From assembly GCA_900753305.1 (NCBI GenBank), contig CAADYR010000174.1:1-15194 (forward strand): a DNA stretch of 15,194 bases, read 5' to 3'. Positions 1-7,620 of the stretch are shown here, one piece after another; the first letter of the stretch is position 1; every line of letters starts with the position of its first letter. The stretch is from Lachnospiraceae bacterium. Its GTDB lineage: Bacteria > Bacillota > Clostridia > Lachnospirales > Lachnospiraceae. A program made the position numbers and the translations under genes. The notes below the pieces were generated by a model. It did not search any database. It had not been told where the DNA came from and worked only from the letters and a program-made list of their open reading frames with translations.

Positions 1-291
1 GACCAGCGGCTGTATACAGAAAGTTTTCATAGCAAATGACAGGCTTACGCTGTCACAGTCACATTAGCATTTATTGTTTTGGAAATTTGCTTTAGGCAGT
101 ACCTATTTCTATAAATAGTGATTCAAAGTCCATGAAACGGTTACATCAATCAGCGGAGTGGAAACGTGTCTTCGAACGAAATATCCAAGCTTCTCTGCCA
201 CATATTTTAATGGGCGAGCCAAACCGCCGTCCCTAGAACTTCTTCTCCTTAAATTGCAATTTATTTCATTTTTATCTAAGAGGAATCCGAA
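1..291. other. Intergenic stretch with no secure gene
   Basis: No convincing gene lies here. In frame 1 the first 12 codons run open to a TGA at 37-39, so they could be the tail of a gene entering from the left; this is weak. A small hairpin follows (TGACAG/CTGTCA arms, about 37-55) without a good T-run. A 34-codon ATG reading frame at 132-236 (plus strand) and a longer minus-strand frame over the same bases resemble no family I know. The stretch just before the acetyltransferase (250-285) is very AT-rich, but no promoter with proper spacing stood out. Confidence 0.4.
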
Positions 292-1059
292 ATGACAAAT
301 AAAGAAATAATGGATATTGCTATGCGTCAATCTGCAATAGATATGAATGCAGAAGTTTCTGATTTTATGAAGGATATAAATGTATTTGTAAGATCAGAAA
401 TAGGTCCATCAGCCAGAAAGTATTATAAAGAACCTATTGCATGTAATTTTGTTTCATACGGCAGTAACATTGTTACTTCAGTGAAAGATGAATACAGGAG
501 TATCGCAGAAGAATATTTAAGAAAATTTGAATTTTATCACTGCTTTGAAACACCTAATATGCATTGGCTTGATGATCGAATGAAGAAATATGGCTATCGC
601 GTATGCTTTATGGCAGAGTATTTTCTGCCAGATGTAAATGTTCTAAAAAGAATAGAATCAAAATATCAGCTTAAAGTGTTGACACATGAGGATTTTGAAA
701 AATTATATACACCAGAATGGAGTAATGCATTATGTTCGGATAGAAAGGAACTGGATATTCTGGGTGTTGGGGCTTTTGAGCATGATAAATTAATTGGACT
801 TGCTGCTTGTTCTGCGGATTGTGATGACATGTGGCAGATAGGAGTTGACGTGTTGCCAGAATATCGCAGGCAAGGAGTTGCTTCTTCTGTTACGAGTAAT
901 TTGGCTATAGAAATATTAAATAAGGGAAAGGTACCGTTTTATTGTTGCGCGTGGTCAAATATTAAATCAGTAAAAAATGCATTGAAAAGTGGTTTTACAC
1001 CTGCTTGGGTAGAAATGACAGTAAAACCTGTCAGTATGGTTGAGGAGATGAATCAATAG
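292..1059 (+). CDS. GNAT family N-acetyltransferase
   Basis: A 255-residue protein with a C-terminal GNAT fold. The acetyl-CoA pyrophosphate-binding loop is visible as RRQGVA (residues 192-197), directly after the beta-strand WQIGVDVLPEY (181-191), and is followed by the usual helix and the ANIxS-like segment WSNIKSVKNALKSGF (221-235). The N-terminal ~120 residues are a separate region with no motif I recognise, as in the two-part GNAT proteins common in Firmicutes. Proteins of this fold move the acetyl group of acetyl-CoA to an amine of a small molecule or protein; the substrate cannot be told from sequence. The ATG at 292 follows an AGAGGA ribosome site (about 279-284). The gene is AT-rich like the next two, suggesting a shared accessory origin. 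No signal peptide or membrane segment is seen, so it should be cytoplasmic. The family is fairly sure, the role unknown. Confidence 0.8.
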   Translation: MTNKEIMDIAMRQSAIDMNAEVSDFMKDINVFVRSEIGPSARKYYKEPIACNFVSYGSNIVTSVKDEYRSIAEEYLRKFEFYHCFETPNMHWLDDRMKKYGYRVCFMAEYFLPDVNVLKRIESKYQLKVLTHEDFEKLYTPEWSNALCSDRKELDILGVGAFEHDKLIGLAACSADCDDMWQIGVDVLPEYRRQGVASSVTSNLAIEILNKGKVPFYCCAWSNIKSVKNALKSGFTPAWVEMTVKPVSMVEEMNQ

Positions 1060-1086
1060 AATATTGATTTATTCTCCTTTATTACT

Positions 1087-1135
1087 CTACGGAACGTAGA
1101 AGCCGCATAAATTCACCATATTCTACGTTGCGTGG
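1087..1135. repeat. Long imperfect inverted repeat (hairpin) between GNAT and XRE genes
   Basis: AACGTAGAA at 1093-1101 is the exact reverse complement of TTCTACGTT at 1121-1129. The pairing continues outward through CTACG (1087-1091) with CGTGG (1131-1135) across one G-G mismatch, giving about 14 pairs around a 19-base loop. The left half can also fold alone as CTACG-GAA-CGTAG (1087-1099). There is no T-run after it on either side, so it does not look like an ordinary terminator. It could be a small palindromic repeat unit or an operator near the XRE gene. Confidence 0.6.
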
Positions 1136-1188
1136 GTGTGAAGAAATCATGTTTTATATGATAATCAGGGCAGAAAGGAGAAAAACAA

Positions 1189-1794
1189 ATGGATCAAATA
1201 AAAATTGGAAAATTTATTGCTGATGAGAGAAAGAGAAAAGGATATACACAAAAGCAACTTTCTGAAAAGTTGGAAATCAGTGATAAGACAATTTCAAAAT
1301 GGGAACGTGGAAATGGATTCCCGGAAGTATCATTGTTGCTACCTTTGTGCAATGAATTAGAGATAACAGTGAATGAACTATTATCTGGTGAAAGGGTATC
1401 TGAAGAAGACTATCATAAGAAAGCGGAGGAAAATATGGTGAATTTAGTGAAAGAAGCACAGGAAAATAAAAAGAAAATTATATTATCGGCAATGATTGCA
1501 GGGTTTACGATTATTGCAGCAGTTCCATTATTTGTATTGTCGGGAATGCCTGTGTTGGAGACTTGGTTGAGGATTCTGTTAATTGTTATAGGAATTATAG
1601 TGATTGCAGGTGGAATTTCAATTGCCTGTATTCTTGATAAAGAAGCAGGGGCATTTGAATGTCCTGAATGTCACAATCGATTTGTACCAGATATGAAGTC
1701 TTATGTTATGGGACCGCACACAATTACAAAACGTAAATTAGAGTGTCCACATTGTGGGGCTCACAAGTATTGTAAAAAAGTATTTACGAAGTAA
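1189..1794 (+). CDS. XRE-family regulator with membrane helices and C-terminal zinc ribbon
   Basis: A 201-residue three-part protein. Residues about 5-60 are a Cro/C1-type helix-turn-helix; the recognition region includes QKQLSEKLEISDKTISKWERG (21-41), typical of Clostridial XRE regulators. A charged, probably helical linker (70-97) leads to two hydrophobic stretches (about 98-120 and 126-148) that look like transmembrane helices. The tail has two CPxC knuckles, C158/C161 and C186/C189, forming a likely zinc ribbon. The protein would thus be membrane-anchored with both the DNA-binding and zinc ends in the cytoplasm; this topology is inferred. The ATG at 1189 has an AAAGGAG ribosome site 9-10 bases upstream. 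It ends two bases before the next reading frame, which is a broken gene. The regulatory target is unknown; an autogenous or local role is a guess. Confidence 0.85.
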   Translation: MDQIKIGKFIADERKRKGYTQKQLSEKLEISDKTISKWERGNGFPEVSLLLPLCNELEITVNELLSGERVSEEDYHKKAEENMVNLVKEAQENKKKIILSAMIAGFTIIAAVPLFVLSGMPVLETWLRILLIVIGIIVIAGGISIACILDKEAGAFECPECHNRFVPDMKSYVMGPHTITKRKLECPHCGAHKYCKKVFTK

Positions 1795-1796
1795 AA

Positions 1797-2290
1797 ATGG
1801 GCATAAACAAAAAGCCCTTTTCCAATAAGACTCCCGTTTCATTTGTCTTATTGGATAACAACCATTTGACCGAGCATGGTGTAACATATTTCTGTAAGAA
1901 ATCCAAGGAGTTTGTGCTGATTACATCGAATAGGGATCATCCTGCTTATAATATTAAGGAAAATAATTTCTATATCATTTTTCAGGAAGAACTGTCGCTG
2001 AAAGATGCTCTTCATGAATTAAAACTATTGTATGGATGTGAGAAATTAACAATCCAAAGCGGCGGAACGATTAATGGATTATTTCTTCATGAGAAGTTGT
2101 TTGATTATGTTGATGTCGTTGTGGCTCGGATACTGATTGGCGGTAAGGAAACAGCTTCCTTAATAGACGGCAGTTCCATTATTTCAGAAAATGAACTATA
2201 TCTGAGCTGGGTGTCTTGAAACTCATTGATTGCACAGTTTTGAATGACTCGTATATCAGAGTCAGATATCAAGTATTGACAATAACATAA
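1797..2290 (+). pseudogene. Broken RibD_C / dihydrofolate-reductase-like gene
   Basis: The open frame 1797-2219 encodes 140 residues resembling the middle and late parts of RibD C-terminal-domain (DHFR-like) reductases: a strand-rich region, then LTIQSGGTINGLFL (about residues 84-97) with the nucleotide-binding GG, then the VVVARILIGGKE and SLIDGSS segments. Two defects are visible. The expected ~60-70 N-terminal residues are absent, and no ribosome site precedes the ATG, which lies two bases after the XRE stop. Near 2204 the frame also shifts: from GAG at 2204 a different frame reads ELGVLKLIDCTVLNDSYIRV and on to TAA at 2288-2290, which is the C-terminus expected for the family. The gene is therefore probably both N-terminally truncated and frameshifted. 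Intact relatives use NADPH to reduce pterin- or flavin-like substrates; this copy is unlikely to work. Confidence 0.7.
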
Positions 2291-2315
2291 TTACAAATCA
2301 GGAATAAATAAAAAG

Positions 2316-2362
2316 AAAACAGTGCAAATTTAGATAATTTTCTAAATCTGCACTGTTTTGTT
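2316..2362. terminator. Bidirectional intrinsic terminator
   Basis: Arms 2316-2334 and 2341-2359 pair over 19 positions with a single A-C mismatch around a 6-base loop. They begin with AAAA and end with TTTT, so the hairpin can stop transcripts from both the left (plus strand) and dapL (minus strand, stop codon at 2382-2384). Confidence 0.9.
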
Positions 2363-2381
2363 ATAAAAAGTAGTAGTCGAA

Positions 2382-3581
2382 TTAGAATAACTGATCGATT
2401 CGATTCATGGCTTCGATGGTATTTTCACGATTGCCAAAGGAGGTCAGACGGAAGAAATTATGTCCGTTCTTGCCAAATCCCGCACCGGGAGTACCAACTA
2501 CCTGTGCATTCTTTAACAGATAGTCAAAGAAGTCCCAGGATTCCATATTGTTAGGGCATTCAAACCAGATATATGGGGAATTTACACCGCCAAAGTAGCG
2601 TATATTCTTTTTCGCAAGTCCTTCTGCGATGAGCTTTGCATTTTCCTGATAATATTTGATATTGGCTTTGCACTGTGCCATACCTTCTACGGAAAAGGCA
2701 GCAGTAGCACCTTTCTGTACGATATAGGATACGCCATTGAACTTGGTAGTCTGGCGACGGTTCCACATAGCGTTCAGGGACATTTCCTTACCATTGGAAG
2801 CGGCAAATTTCAGATCCTTAGGAACGATAGTATAGCCGCATCTGGTTCCGGTGAAACCTGCTGTTTTGGAGAGAGAGCAGAATTCAATAGCGCACTTTCT
2901 GGCACCTTCAATAGCAAAAATACTTCTTGGAAGAGTTTCATCTGTGATGAAGCATTCATAAGCAGAATCATAAAGGATAATGGCGTCATTTGCCAATGCA
3001 TAATCTACCCATTCCTTTAATTGTTCACGGTTATATGCTGCACCTGTAGGGTTGTTAGGAGAGCAGATATAGATAACATCTGCATGGAAATTGTGATCTG
3101 GCATAGGCAGGAAGTTATTTTCTGCATTGGCATCGATATAGGTGATATTGCGCCCGTTCATGATATTGGTGTCCACATATACAGGATAAACCGGATCAGG
3201 AATCAGGATAACATTGTCCTGTGCAAACAGATCAGTGATGTTACCTGTATCACTTTTAGCACCATCAGAAACAAATACTTCGTCAGGTTCGATACAATCA
3301 ACACCGTTTCGTTTATAGTAATCAACAATGGCATTTCTCAGAAAATCATATCCCTGTTCAGGACCATATCCTTTAAAAGTATCGGAGCTTGCCATGGCAT
3401 CAACGCCTTCATGAAGCTGTTCGATCATTTTGGAACCAATGGGCAGGGTAACGTCGCCGATTCCCAGACGAATGATTTTTTTATCAGGATTAGCTTCCTG
3501 ATATGCTTTTACACGATGATTAATTTCAGCAAACAGATAGCTTTCTTTCAAATTTAAGTAGTTTTCATTTAACTTTGGCAT
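2382..3581 (-). CDS. dapL: LL-diaminopimelate aminotransferase
   Basis: A 399-residue fold-type I PLP aminotransferase close to full-length DapL. This enzyme converts tetrahydrodipicolinate plus glutamate directly to LL-2,6-diaminopimelate and 2-oxoglutarate in the cytoplasm, feeding lysine and peptidoglycan synthesis. Visible motifs are the substrate/PLP region GIGDVTLP (40-47) and GYGPEQG (71-77), the PLP-pyridine contacts in SPNNPTG (174-180, N177) and YDSAYE (204-209, D205 and Y208), the Schiff-base lysine in SLSKTAGFTGTRCG (K239), and the carboxylate-binding arginine in FFRLTSFG (R378). The start has a GAAAGGAG ribosome site upstream. It is transcribed alone, divergently from the T-box/cstA unit, from a TTGACA/TATGAT promoter, and is closed by a strong terminator. 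The DapL shortcut is typical of several Clostridia. The identification is firm. Confidence 0.95.
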   Translation of the reverse strand: MPKLNENYLNLKESYLFAEINHRVKAYQEANPDKKIIRLGIGDVTLPIGSKMIEQLHEGVDAMASSDTFKGYGPEQGYDFLRNAIVDYYKRNGVDCIEPDEVFVSDGAKSDTGNITDLFAQDNVILIPDPVYPVYVDTNIMNGRNITYIDANAENNFLPMPDHNFHADVIYICSPNNPTGAAYNREQLKEWVDYALANDAIILYDSAYECFITDETLPRSIFAIEGARKCAIEFCSLSKTAGFTGTRCGYTIVPKDLKFAASNGKEMSLNAMWNRRQTTKFNGVSYIVQKGATAAFSVEGMAQCKANIKYYQENAKLIAEGLAKKNIRYFGGVNSPYIWFECPNNMESWDFFDYLLKNAQVVGTPGAGFGKNGHNFFRLTSFGNRENTIEAMNRIDQLF

Positions 3582-3631
3582 ACACTAATCTCCTTTCAAA
3601 TTAAGTAGTTCTTAATAGGAACACTACAGAT

Positions 3632-3660
3632 ATCATAACTTTAGAGATGCCATTTGTCAA
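3632..3660 (-). promoter_or_regulatory. dapL promoter (sigma-A type)
   Basis: On the minus strand, TTGACA (3655-3660) and TATGAT (3632-3637) are 17 bp apart, an almost ideal housekeeping promoter. The start of transcription would fall near 3625, giving a leader of about 45 bases. Downstream of it is a small imperfect palindrome (ATTAAG/CTTAAT, about 3600-3616) of unknown meaning. Confidence 0.8.
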
Positions 3661-3744
3661 TTGATTGAATAAAGAAGAATTAAAAAATAAGAGATTTGTA
3701 TGAGAATAAATACATTAATTTAAGAAATTTAAGTATAAATATAC

Positions 3745-3772
3745 TTGACTTTTAAAATACAGGGACTATAAT
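3745..3772 (+). promoter_or_regulatory. Promoter of the T-box/cstA transcript
   Basis: TTGACT (3745-3750) and TATAAT (3767-3772) are separated by 16 bp. Transcription would begin near 3779, just before the T-box leader. It diverges from the dapL promoter about 90 bp away. Confidence 0.8.
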
Positions 3773-3778
3773 CTAAAG

Positions 3779-4070
3779 TAATTTAAGAGATTAGCTATGA
3801 GCAGGATAAGATTTCTTACTATCAACGTTTTCAGAGAGTTGTCGGCAGGTGTGAGACAACAGCGCGGTGAGAAATTATCACTTGTGAGCCTTTCAAATGA
3901 AATAACAGTAGTTTGAAACGGATTTCCACCGTTAGAGGGAAGCATATTTACTGATAATTAGTATTGGAGATATGACTGAGAGATCAATGTGAATTGATAA
4001 GAGAAGTGGTAACGCGGAAGCATAAGCCTTCGTCTTCTTATATAAAATATAAGAGGATGGAGGCTTTTTT
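3779..4070 (+). ncRNA. T-box riboswitch leader of cstA, tentatively isoleucine-specific
   Basis: All parts of a T-box leader appear in order. The Stem I core has AGAGAG (3833-3838), a GTTGTC/GACAAC helix and the GGTGTGA motif between its arms (3848-3854). The base of Stem I can form from GCTATGAG (3794-3801) and CTTGTGAGC (3881-3889). Stem II (TTTCAAA 3891-3897 / TTTGAAA 3912-3918) carries the GAA and AGTA pieces of the S-turn, and a short CGG/CCG pseudoknot region follows. The T-box bulge with TGGTAACGCGG sits at 4007-4017, then the terminator. By alignment to known leaders, the specifier triplet just before the closing A and stem is ATC (3877-3879), i.e. isoleucine. The TGGT bulge matches a discriminator A, as in tRNA-Ile. 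The class is certain; the amino acid is tentative. Uncharged tRNA would allow read-through into cstA. Confidence 0.92.
4026..4070 (+). terminator. T-box terminator hairpin
   Basis: A 15-bp stem (4026-4040 with 4050-4064, three G-U pairs) with a 9-base loop is followed by six T. Its left arm overlaps the right half of the antiterminator (CTTCGTCTTC), the mutually exclusive arrangement that T-box control needs. Confidence 0.93.
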
Positions 4071-4156
4071 AATGAATAAATATGAGATGGTCTTAAAAAT
4101 GTTAATAAACAGGTGAGTCTGGTACTGATCTGTTGAAGATAAAAGGAGGAGATATT

Positions 4157-5845
4157 ATGAACACTTTAGTAATTGTATTAATTGCTGCGGTATGCCTTGT
4201 ATGTGGTTATGTTTTTTATGGCCGCTGGCTGGCTAACAAATGGGGGATTGACCCTAAGGCAAAGACTCCTGCAGTTGCAAAAGAGGACGGACAGGATTAC
4301 GTCCCGACAGACGGATGGACAGTATTTGCACATCAGTTTTCATCTATCGCAGGTGCAGGCCCTGTTACCGGTGCCATTCAGGCAGCAGTATTTGGCTGGG
4401 TACCTGTATTGCTCTGGATCATTCTTGGTGGCATTTTCTTTGGAGCGGTTACAGATTTCGGCGCACTCTATGCCAGTGTAAAGAATGAAGGTAAGTCCAT
4501 GGGACTTCTGATCGAGCAGTATATTGGAAAGGCGGGCAAGAAATTATTCCTGTTATTCTGCTGGCTTTTTACATTGATCGTAACTGCAGCCTTTGCAGAT
4601 ATGGTAGCTGGTACATTCAATGCGTATACAGTCGTTGATGGGGTATCACAATTATCAGATGCGGCCAAAGTCAACGGCGCAGCAGGCAGTATATCACTTC
4701 TGTTCATTGCATTTGCAGTTGTATTTGGTCTGATTCAGAAGAAAATGAAATTTACAGGCTGGAAAGAAGTTGTGTTAGGTCTGGTTTGTACGATCGCTGC
4801 TTTCTGTATCGGTATGTTTTGCCCGTTAGTCACAACTAAGGTAAATTGGACATATATCGTATTTGCATATATCTTCCTGGCAGCAGTACTTCCGATGTGG
4901 CTTCTGATGCAACCAAGAGATTATATGACAACATTTATGTTTGCAGGTATGATCATCGGTGCAGTGGTAGGTCTGGTTGTGGCACATCCTACTATGAATC
5001 TTCCGATGTATACGGGATTCCATAATGAGAAATCAGGTGATCTGTTCCCGATTCTGTTCGTAACAGTTGCCTGTGGTGCAGTATCCGGTTTCCACAGCCT
5101 GGTGTCATCCGGTACTTCATCCAAGACAGTATCAAATGAAAAGGATATGTTAAAGGTTGGCTATGGTGCCATGATTCTTGAAAGTCTGTTAGCTGTTCTG
5201 GCTCTTTGTGTAGCAGGTGCAGCAGCATCAGCAGATGGTACAGCAGCAACAGGCACGCCTTTTGCAATTTTTTCATCAGGTGTTGCAGGATTTCTGGAAA
5301 TGTTTGGTATTCCGGTTTATGTAGCACAGTGCTTCATGACTATGTGTGTATCCGCATTGGCATTGACCAGTCTGGATTCTGTTGCACGTATTGGTCGTAT
5401 GTCTTTCCAGGAATTGTTCAGTGTAGATGATATGGAGCATGCAGAGGGCTGGCGCAAGGTTCTGTGCAACAAATATTTTGCAACAGTAATCACACTTGCA
5501 TGTGGGTATGTATTGACACAGATCGGATATTCCAATATCTGGCCACTCTTTGGCAGTGCAAACCAGTTGTTAAGTGCATTGGTACTGATCACATTATGTG
5601 TATTCCTGAAAGTAACAGGCAGACAGAACAAGACCTTGTTTCCACCTCTTATCATCATGTTATGTGTAACCTTTACTGCCCTGGTAGAGAGAACAATAGC
5701 ACTTGTCAAGGCTTATTCTGCAGGTTCAGCAACATTCCTTGTAGAAGGTTTACAGTTGATCATCGCAATTCTTCTGATGATCCTGGGTGTGATTATTGTA
5801 ATACATAGTGGAAAGAAATTAGTACAGAAAAAAGCAGATAAATAA
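4157..5845 (+). CDS. cstA: CstA family carbon-starvation / peptide-pyruvate transporter
   Basis: A 562-residue integral membrane protein. The signature CstA core is near the N-terminus: AHQFSSIAGAGPVTGAIQA, then FGWVPVLLWIILGGIFFGAVTDFGALYAS (about residues 50-105). Many hydrophobic segments fill the rest, including a conserved-looking SGFHSLVSSGTSSKTV stretch. CstA proteins of enteric bacteria import peptides and/or pyruvate; the shorter Clostridial forms are less studied, so the substrate is inferred. An upstream in-frame ATG at 4133 exists, but the ATG at 4157 has AAAGGAGG 7-8 bases ahead and is the better start. The gene stands alone behind the T-box leader, so its expression should rise when the matching tRNA is uncharged. 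That fits a transporter supplying amino acids as peptides. A terminator follows. Confidence 0.9.
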   Translation: MNTLVIVLIAAVCLVCGYVFYGRWLANKWGIDPKAKTPAVAKEDGQDYVPTDGWTVFAHQFSSIAGAGPVTGAIQAAVFGWVPVLLWIILGGIFFGAVTDFGALYASVKNEGKSMGLLIEQYIGKAGKKLFLLFCWLFTLIVTAAFADMVAGTFNAYTVVDGVSQLSDAAKVNGAAGSISLLFIAFAVVFGLIQKKMKFTGWKEVVLGLVCTIAAFCIGMFCPLVTTKVNWTYIVFAYIFLAAVLPMWLLMQPRDYMTTFMFAGMIIGAVVGLVVAHPTMNLPMYTGFHNEKSGDLFPILFVTVACGAVSGFHSLVSSGTSSKTVSNEKDMLKVGYGAMILESLLAVLALCVAGAAASADGTAATGTPFAIFSSGVAGFLEMFGIPVYVAQCFMTMCVSALALTSLDSVARIGRMSFQELFSVDDMEHAEGWRKVLCNKYFATVITLACGYVLTQIGYSNIWPLFGSANQLLSALVLITLCVFLKVTGRQNKTLFPPLIIMLCVTFTALVERTIALVKAYSAGSATFLVEGLQLIIAILLMILGVIIVIHSGKKLVQKKADK

Positions 5846-5870
5846 TTTCATATTTTACTGAATATTACTA

Positions 5871-5912
5871 AAATGGCAGTTGAATTGAGTTAAAAGTTCA
5901 ACTGTCATTTTT
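5871..5912. terminator. Intrinsic terminator after cstA
   Basis: Arms around GGCAGTTGAA (5875-5884) and TTCAACTGTC (5897-5906) pair with one G-U, preceded by AAAT and followed by ATTTTT. It closes the cstA unit and is A- and T-flanked, so it could act in both directions. Confidence 0.85.
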
Positions 5913-5934
5913 GTGTTATTTTGAATTTGCCAGA

Positions 5935-5963
5935 TTGCTTTTTAGATATCGATTTGCTACAAT
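5935..5963 (+). promoter_or_regulatory. Promoter of the first MATE gene
   Basis: TTGCTT (5935-5940) and TACAAT (5958-5963) with 17-bp spacing lie between the cstA terminator and the MATE start codon. The transcript would have a leader of roughly 70 bases with no obvious structure. Confidence 0.65.
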
Positions 5964-6042
5964 AGAAAGATAACTTACAGCACAATTTAAGGTACTATTG
6001 CGGAATAAATGCATAATAAAATCATAAAAAACATGGGAGTAA

Positions 6043-7458
6043 ATGGATATGTTGGCGAGATGGAAAGAAAAATACATTGGAGATAAAGCATTTTATATGA
6101 GGGTATTGACCCTTGCAGTTCCTTTGATCATTCAGAATGCGATTACGAGTTTTGTCAGTTTTCTGGATAATATCATGGTCGGACAGATCGGCACGGAACA
6201 AATGTCAGGAGTGGCTATCGTCAATCAGTTGATGTTTGTATTTAATATCTGTATCTTTGGTGGGGTATCAGGTGCCGGTATTTTTGGTACACAGTATTTT
6301 GGAAAAGGCGATTATGAAGGACAGAAGTATACATTTCGATTTAAACTTTACGCATGTGGAGTGATCACGGGAATTGCGCTGCTTTTGTTTGGCTTTTTTG
6401 ATACGCAGCTTATTTCGTTGTATTTAAGTGAGAATGGCAGTGTGGGTGATGTGAAACTTGCATTGAAATATGGAGAAGAATATCTGGCGATTATGATGGT
6501 GGGGCTGCTGCCATTTGCACTTTCGCAATCCTATACGAATACCATTCGTGAAACTGGACAGACCTTCGTTCCGATGATCGCAGGAATTGTTGCAGTCGTT
6601 ACGAATCTGATACTGGATATTATCCTGATCTTTGGCGTTGGTGGGATTCCTGCCATGGGGGTAGAGGGTGCTGCAATTGCAACGGTCATTGCCAGATTCG
6701 TAGAATGTGCGATTGTGTTAATCTGGACACATACCCATACGGATAAAAATCGCTTCATTGTTGGTGCTTATTGCAGCTTGTATATTCCGGGTAGAGTCCT
6801 TGGGGATGTCATTAAGAAGGGTACTCCTTTGATGTGCAATGAGATGCTGTGGGCAATGGGGATGGCAGTAATCGCTCAGTGTTATGCGGTCAGAGGGCTT
6901 GAGGTAGTTGCTGCACAGAATATTTCTTCTACGATCACAAATCTCTTTAATGTTGTTTATATTCAGCTTGGTTCCTGTATTTCTATTGTAGTAGGGCAGT
7001 TATTAGGTGCTGGTAAGAAGAAAGAAGCCAGAGATGCAGATACGAAGATGATTTTCTTCAGTGTTGGTTGCTGTACGGTTGTAGCACTTATTATGATCGC
7101 GATAGGCAGATTTTTTCCTTCTATCTATAATACAGAAGAAACGATCAAAAATCTGGCAACAACGTTTATTGTGATTTCAGCCATGGTCATGCCATTATGT
7201 TCTTTCTCACATTGTTCCTATTTCACATTGCGTTCAGGTGGAAAGACAATTATTACATTCCTGTTTGATAGTGTATATACATGGGTCATTGTGATTCCGA
7301 TTGCCTATTTGCTGGCTCATTTTACACAGCTTTCAATTCAGGTGGTATTTTTCCTTGTGCAGTTTACGGAGATCATCAAAGTTATTATTGGATATTTTAT
7401 GGTCAGAAGTGATGTCTGGCTACAGAATATTGTAGATAGTACATCTTCCATAGAATAG
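6043..7458 (+). CDS. MATE family efflux transporter
   Basis: A 471-residue polytopic membrane protein of the multidrug-and-toxin extrusion (MatE) family, the usual length and about twelve helices in two homologous halves. The N-terminal half starts with LAVPLIIQNAITSFVSFLDNIMVGQIG (around residues 23-50), a classic MATE opening, and has YTNTIRETGQTFVPMIAG later in that half. The C-terminal half repeats the pattern with VVAAQNISSTITNLFNVVYIQLGSCISIVVGQLLGAG. MATE proteins export cationic compounds or metabolites in exchange for sodium ions or protons. The substrate here is unknown. The ATG at 6043 is preceded by GGGAG. The gene has its own promoter, and no terminator is seen before the GH43-like gene, so some read-through into that gene is possible. 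Confidence 0.92.
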   Translation: MDMLARWKEKYIGDKAFYMRVLTLAVPLIIQNAITSFVSFLDNIMVGQIGTEQMSGVAIVNQLMFVFNICIFGGVSGAGIFGTQYFGKGDYEGQKYTFRFKLYACGVITGIALLLFGFFDTQLISLYLSENGSVGDVKLALKYGEEYLAIMMVGLLPFALSQSYTNTIRETGQTFVPMIAGIVAVVTNLILDIILIFGVGGIPAMGVEGAAIATVIARFVECAIVLIWTHTHTDKNRFIVGAYCSLYIPGRVLGDVIKKGTPLMCNEMLWAMGMAVIAQCYAVRGLEVVAAQNISSTITNLFNVVYIQLGSCISIVVGQLLGAGKKKEARDADTKMIFFSVGCCTVVALIMIAIGRFFPSIYNTEETIKNLATTFIVISAMVMPLCSFSHCSYFTLRSGGKTIITFLFDSVYTWVIVIPIAYLLAHFTQLSIQVVFFLVQFTEIIKVIIGYFMVRSDVWLQNIVDSTSSIE

Positions 7459-7468
7459 TTATGTTATA

Positions 7469-7498
7469 TTGATTTTATGTTTTATTTTATACTATAAT
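7469..7498 (+). promoter_or_regulatory. Candidate promoter of the GH43-like gene
   Basis: TTGATT (7469-7474) and TATAAT (7493-7498) with 18-bp spacing sit just after the MATE stop codon. Transcription from here would include the small frame at 7530 and two hairpins ahead of the GH43-like start. Confidence 0.5.
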
Positions 7499-7518
7499 TA
7501 TTCCAAATTATGAAAATT

Positions 7519-7586
7519 GAGGAGGTAATGTGAAAAATAAATTTTTCACATGCAGATTTGTGTCAGCATAAGGTACTAAAGTACCT
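7519..7586 (+). promoter_or_regulatory. Structured leader with a strong ribosome site and start-stop frame
   Basis: GAGGAGGT (7519-7526) is the best ribosome site in the area, yet the ATG two bases on (7528) is followed at once by TGA. From GTG at 7530 a frame runs 13 codons to TAA at 7569-7571. The same bases form two hairpins: GTGAAAAA/TTTTTCAC (7530-7549) and AGGTAC/GTACCT (7571-7586). This could be a short regulatory upstream frame or the scar of an older gene start; the sequence does not decide. Confidence 0.35.
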
Positions 7587-7620
7587 GAAAGTTCGCAGTT
7601 TACAGAAAGGTATGGGCGTT

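Noticed and set aside
132..236. 34-codon plus-strand reading frame near the left end
   Set aside because: Short, without a ribosome site or recognisable similarity; overlapping minus-strand frame is equally open.
3021..3557. 178-codon plus-strand reading frame opposite dapL
   Set aside because: It lies wholly inside dapL on the other strand, with isoleucine/cysteine-rich text typical of a shadow frame.
3779..4070. A lysine-responsive element for the adjacent dapL
   Set aside because: The leader is on the opposite strand, reads away from dapL, and has T-box rather than L-box features.
4133..4156. Upstream ATG for cstA at 4133
   Set aside because: The ATG at 4157 has a strong AAAGGAGG at proper distance; the upstream one has none.
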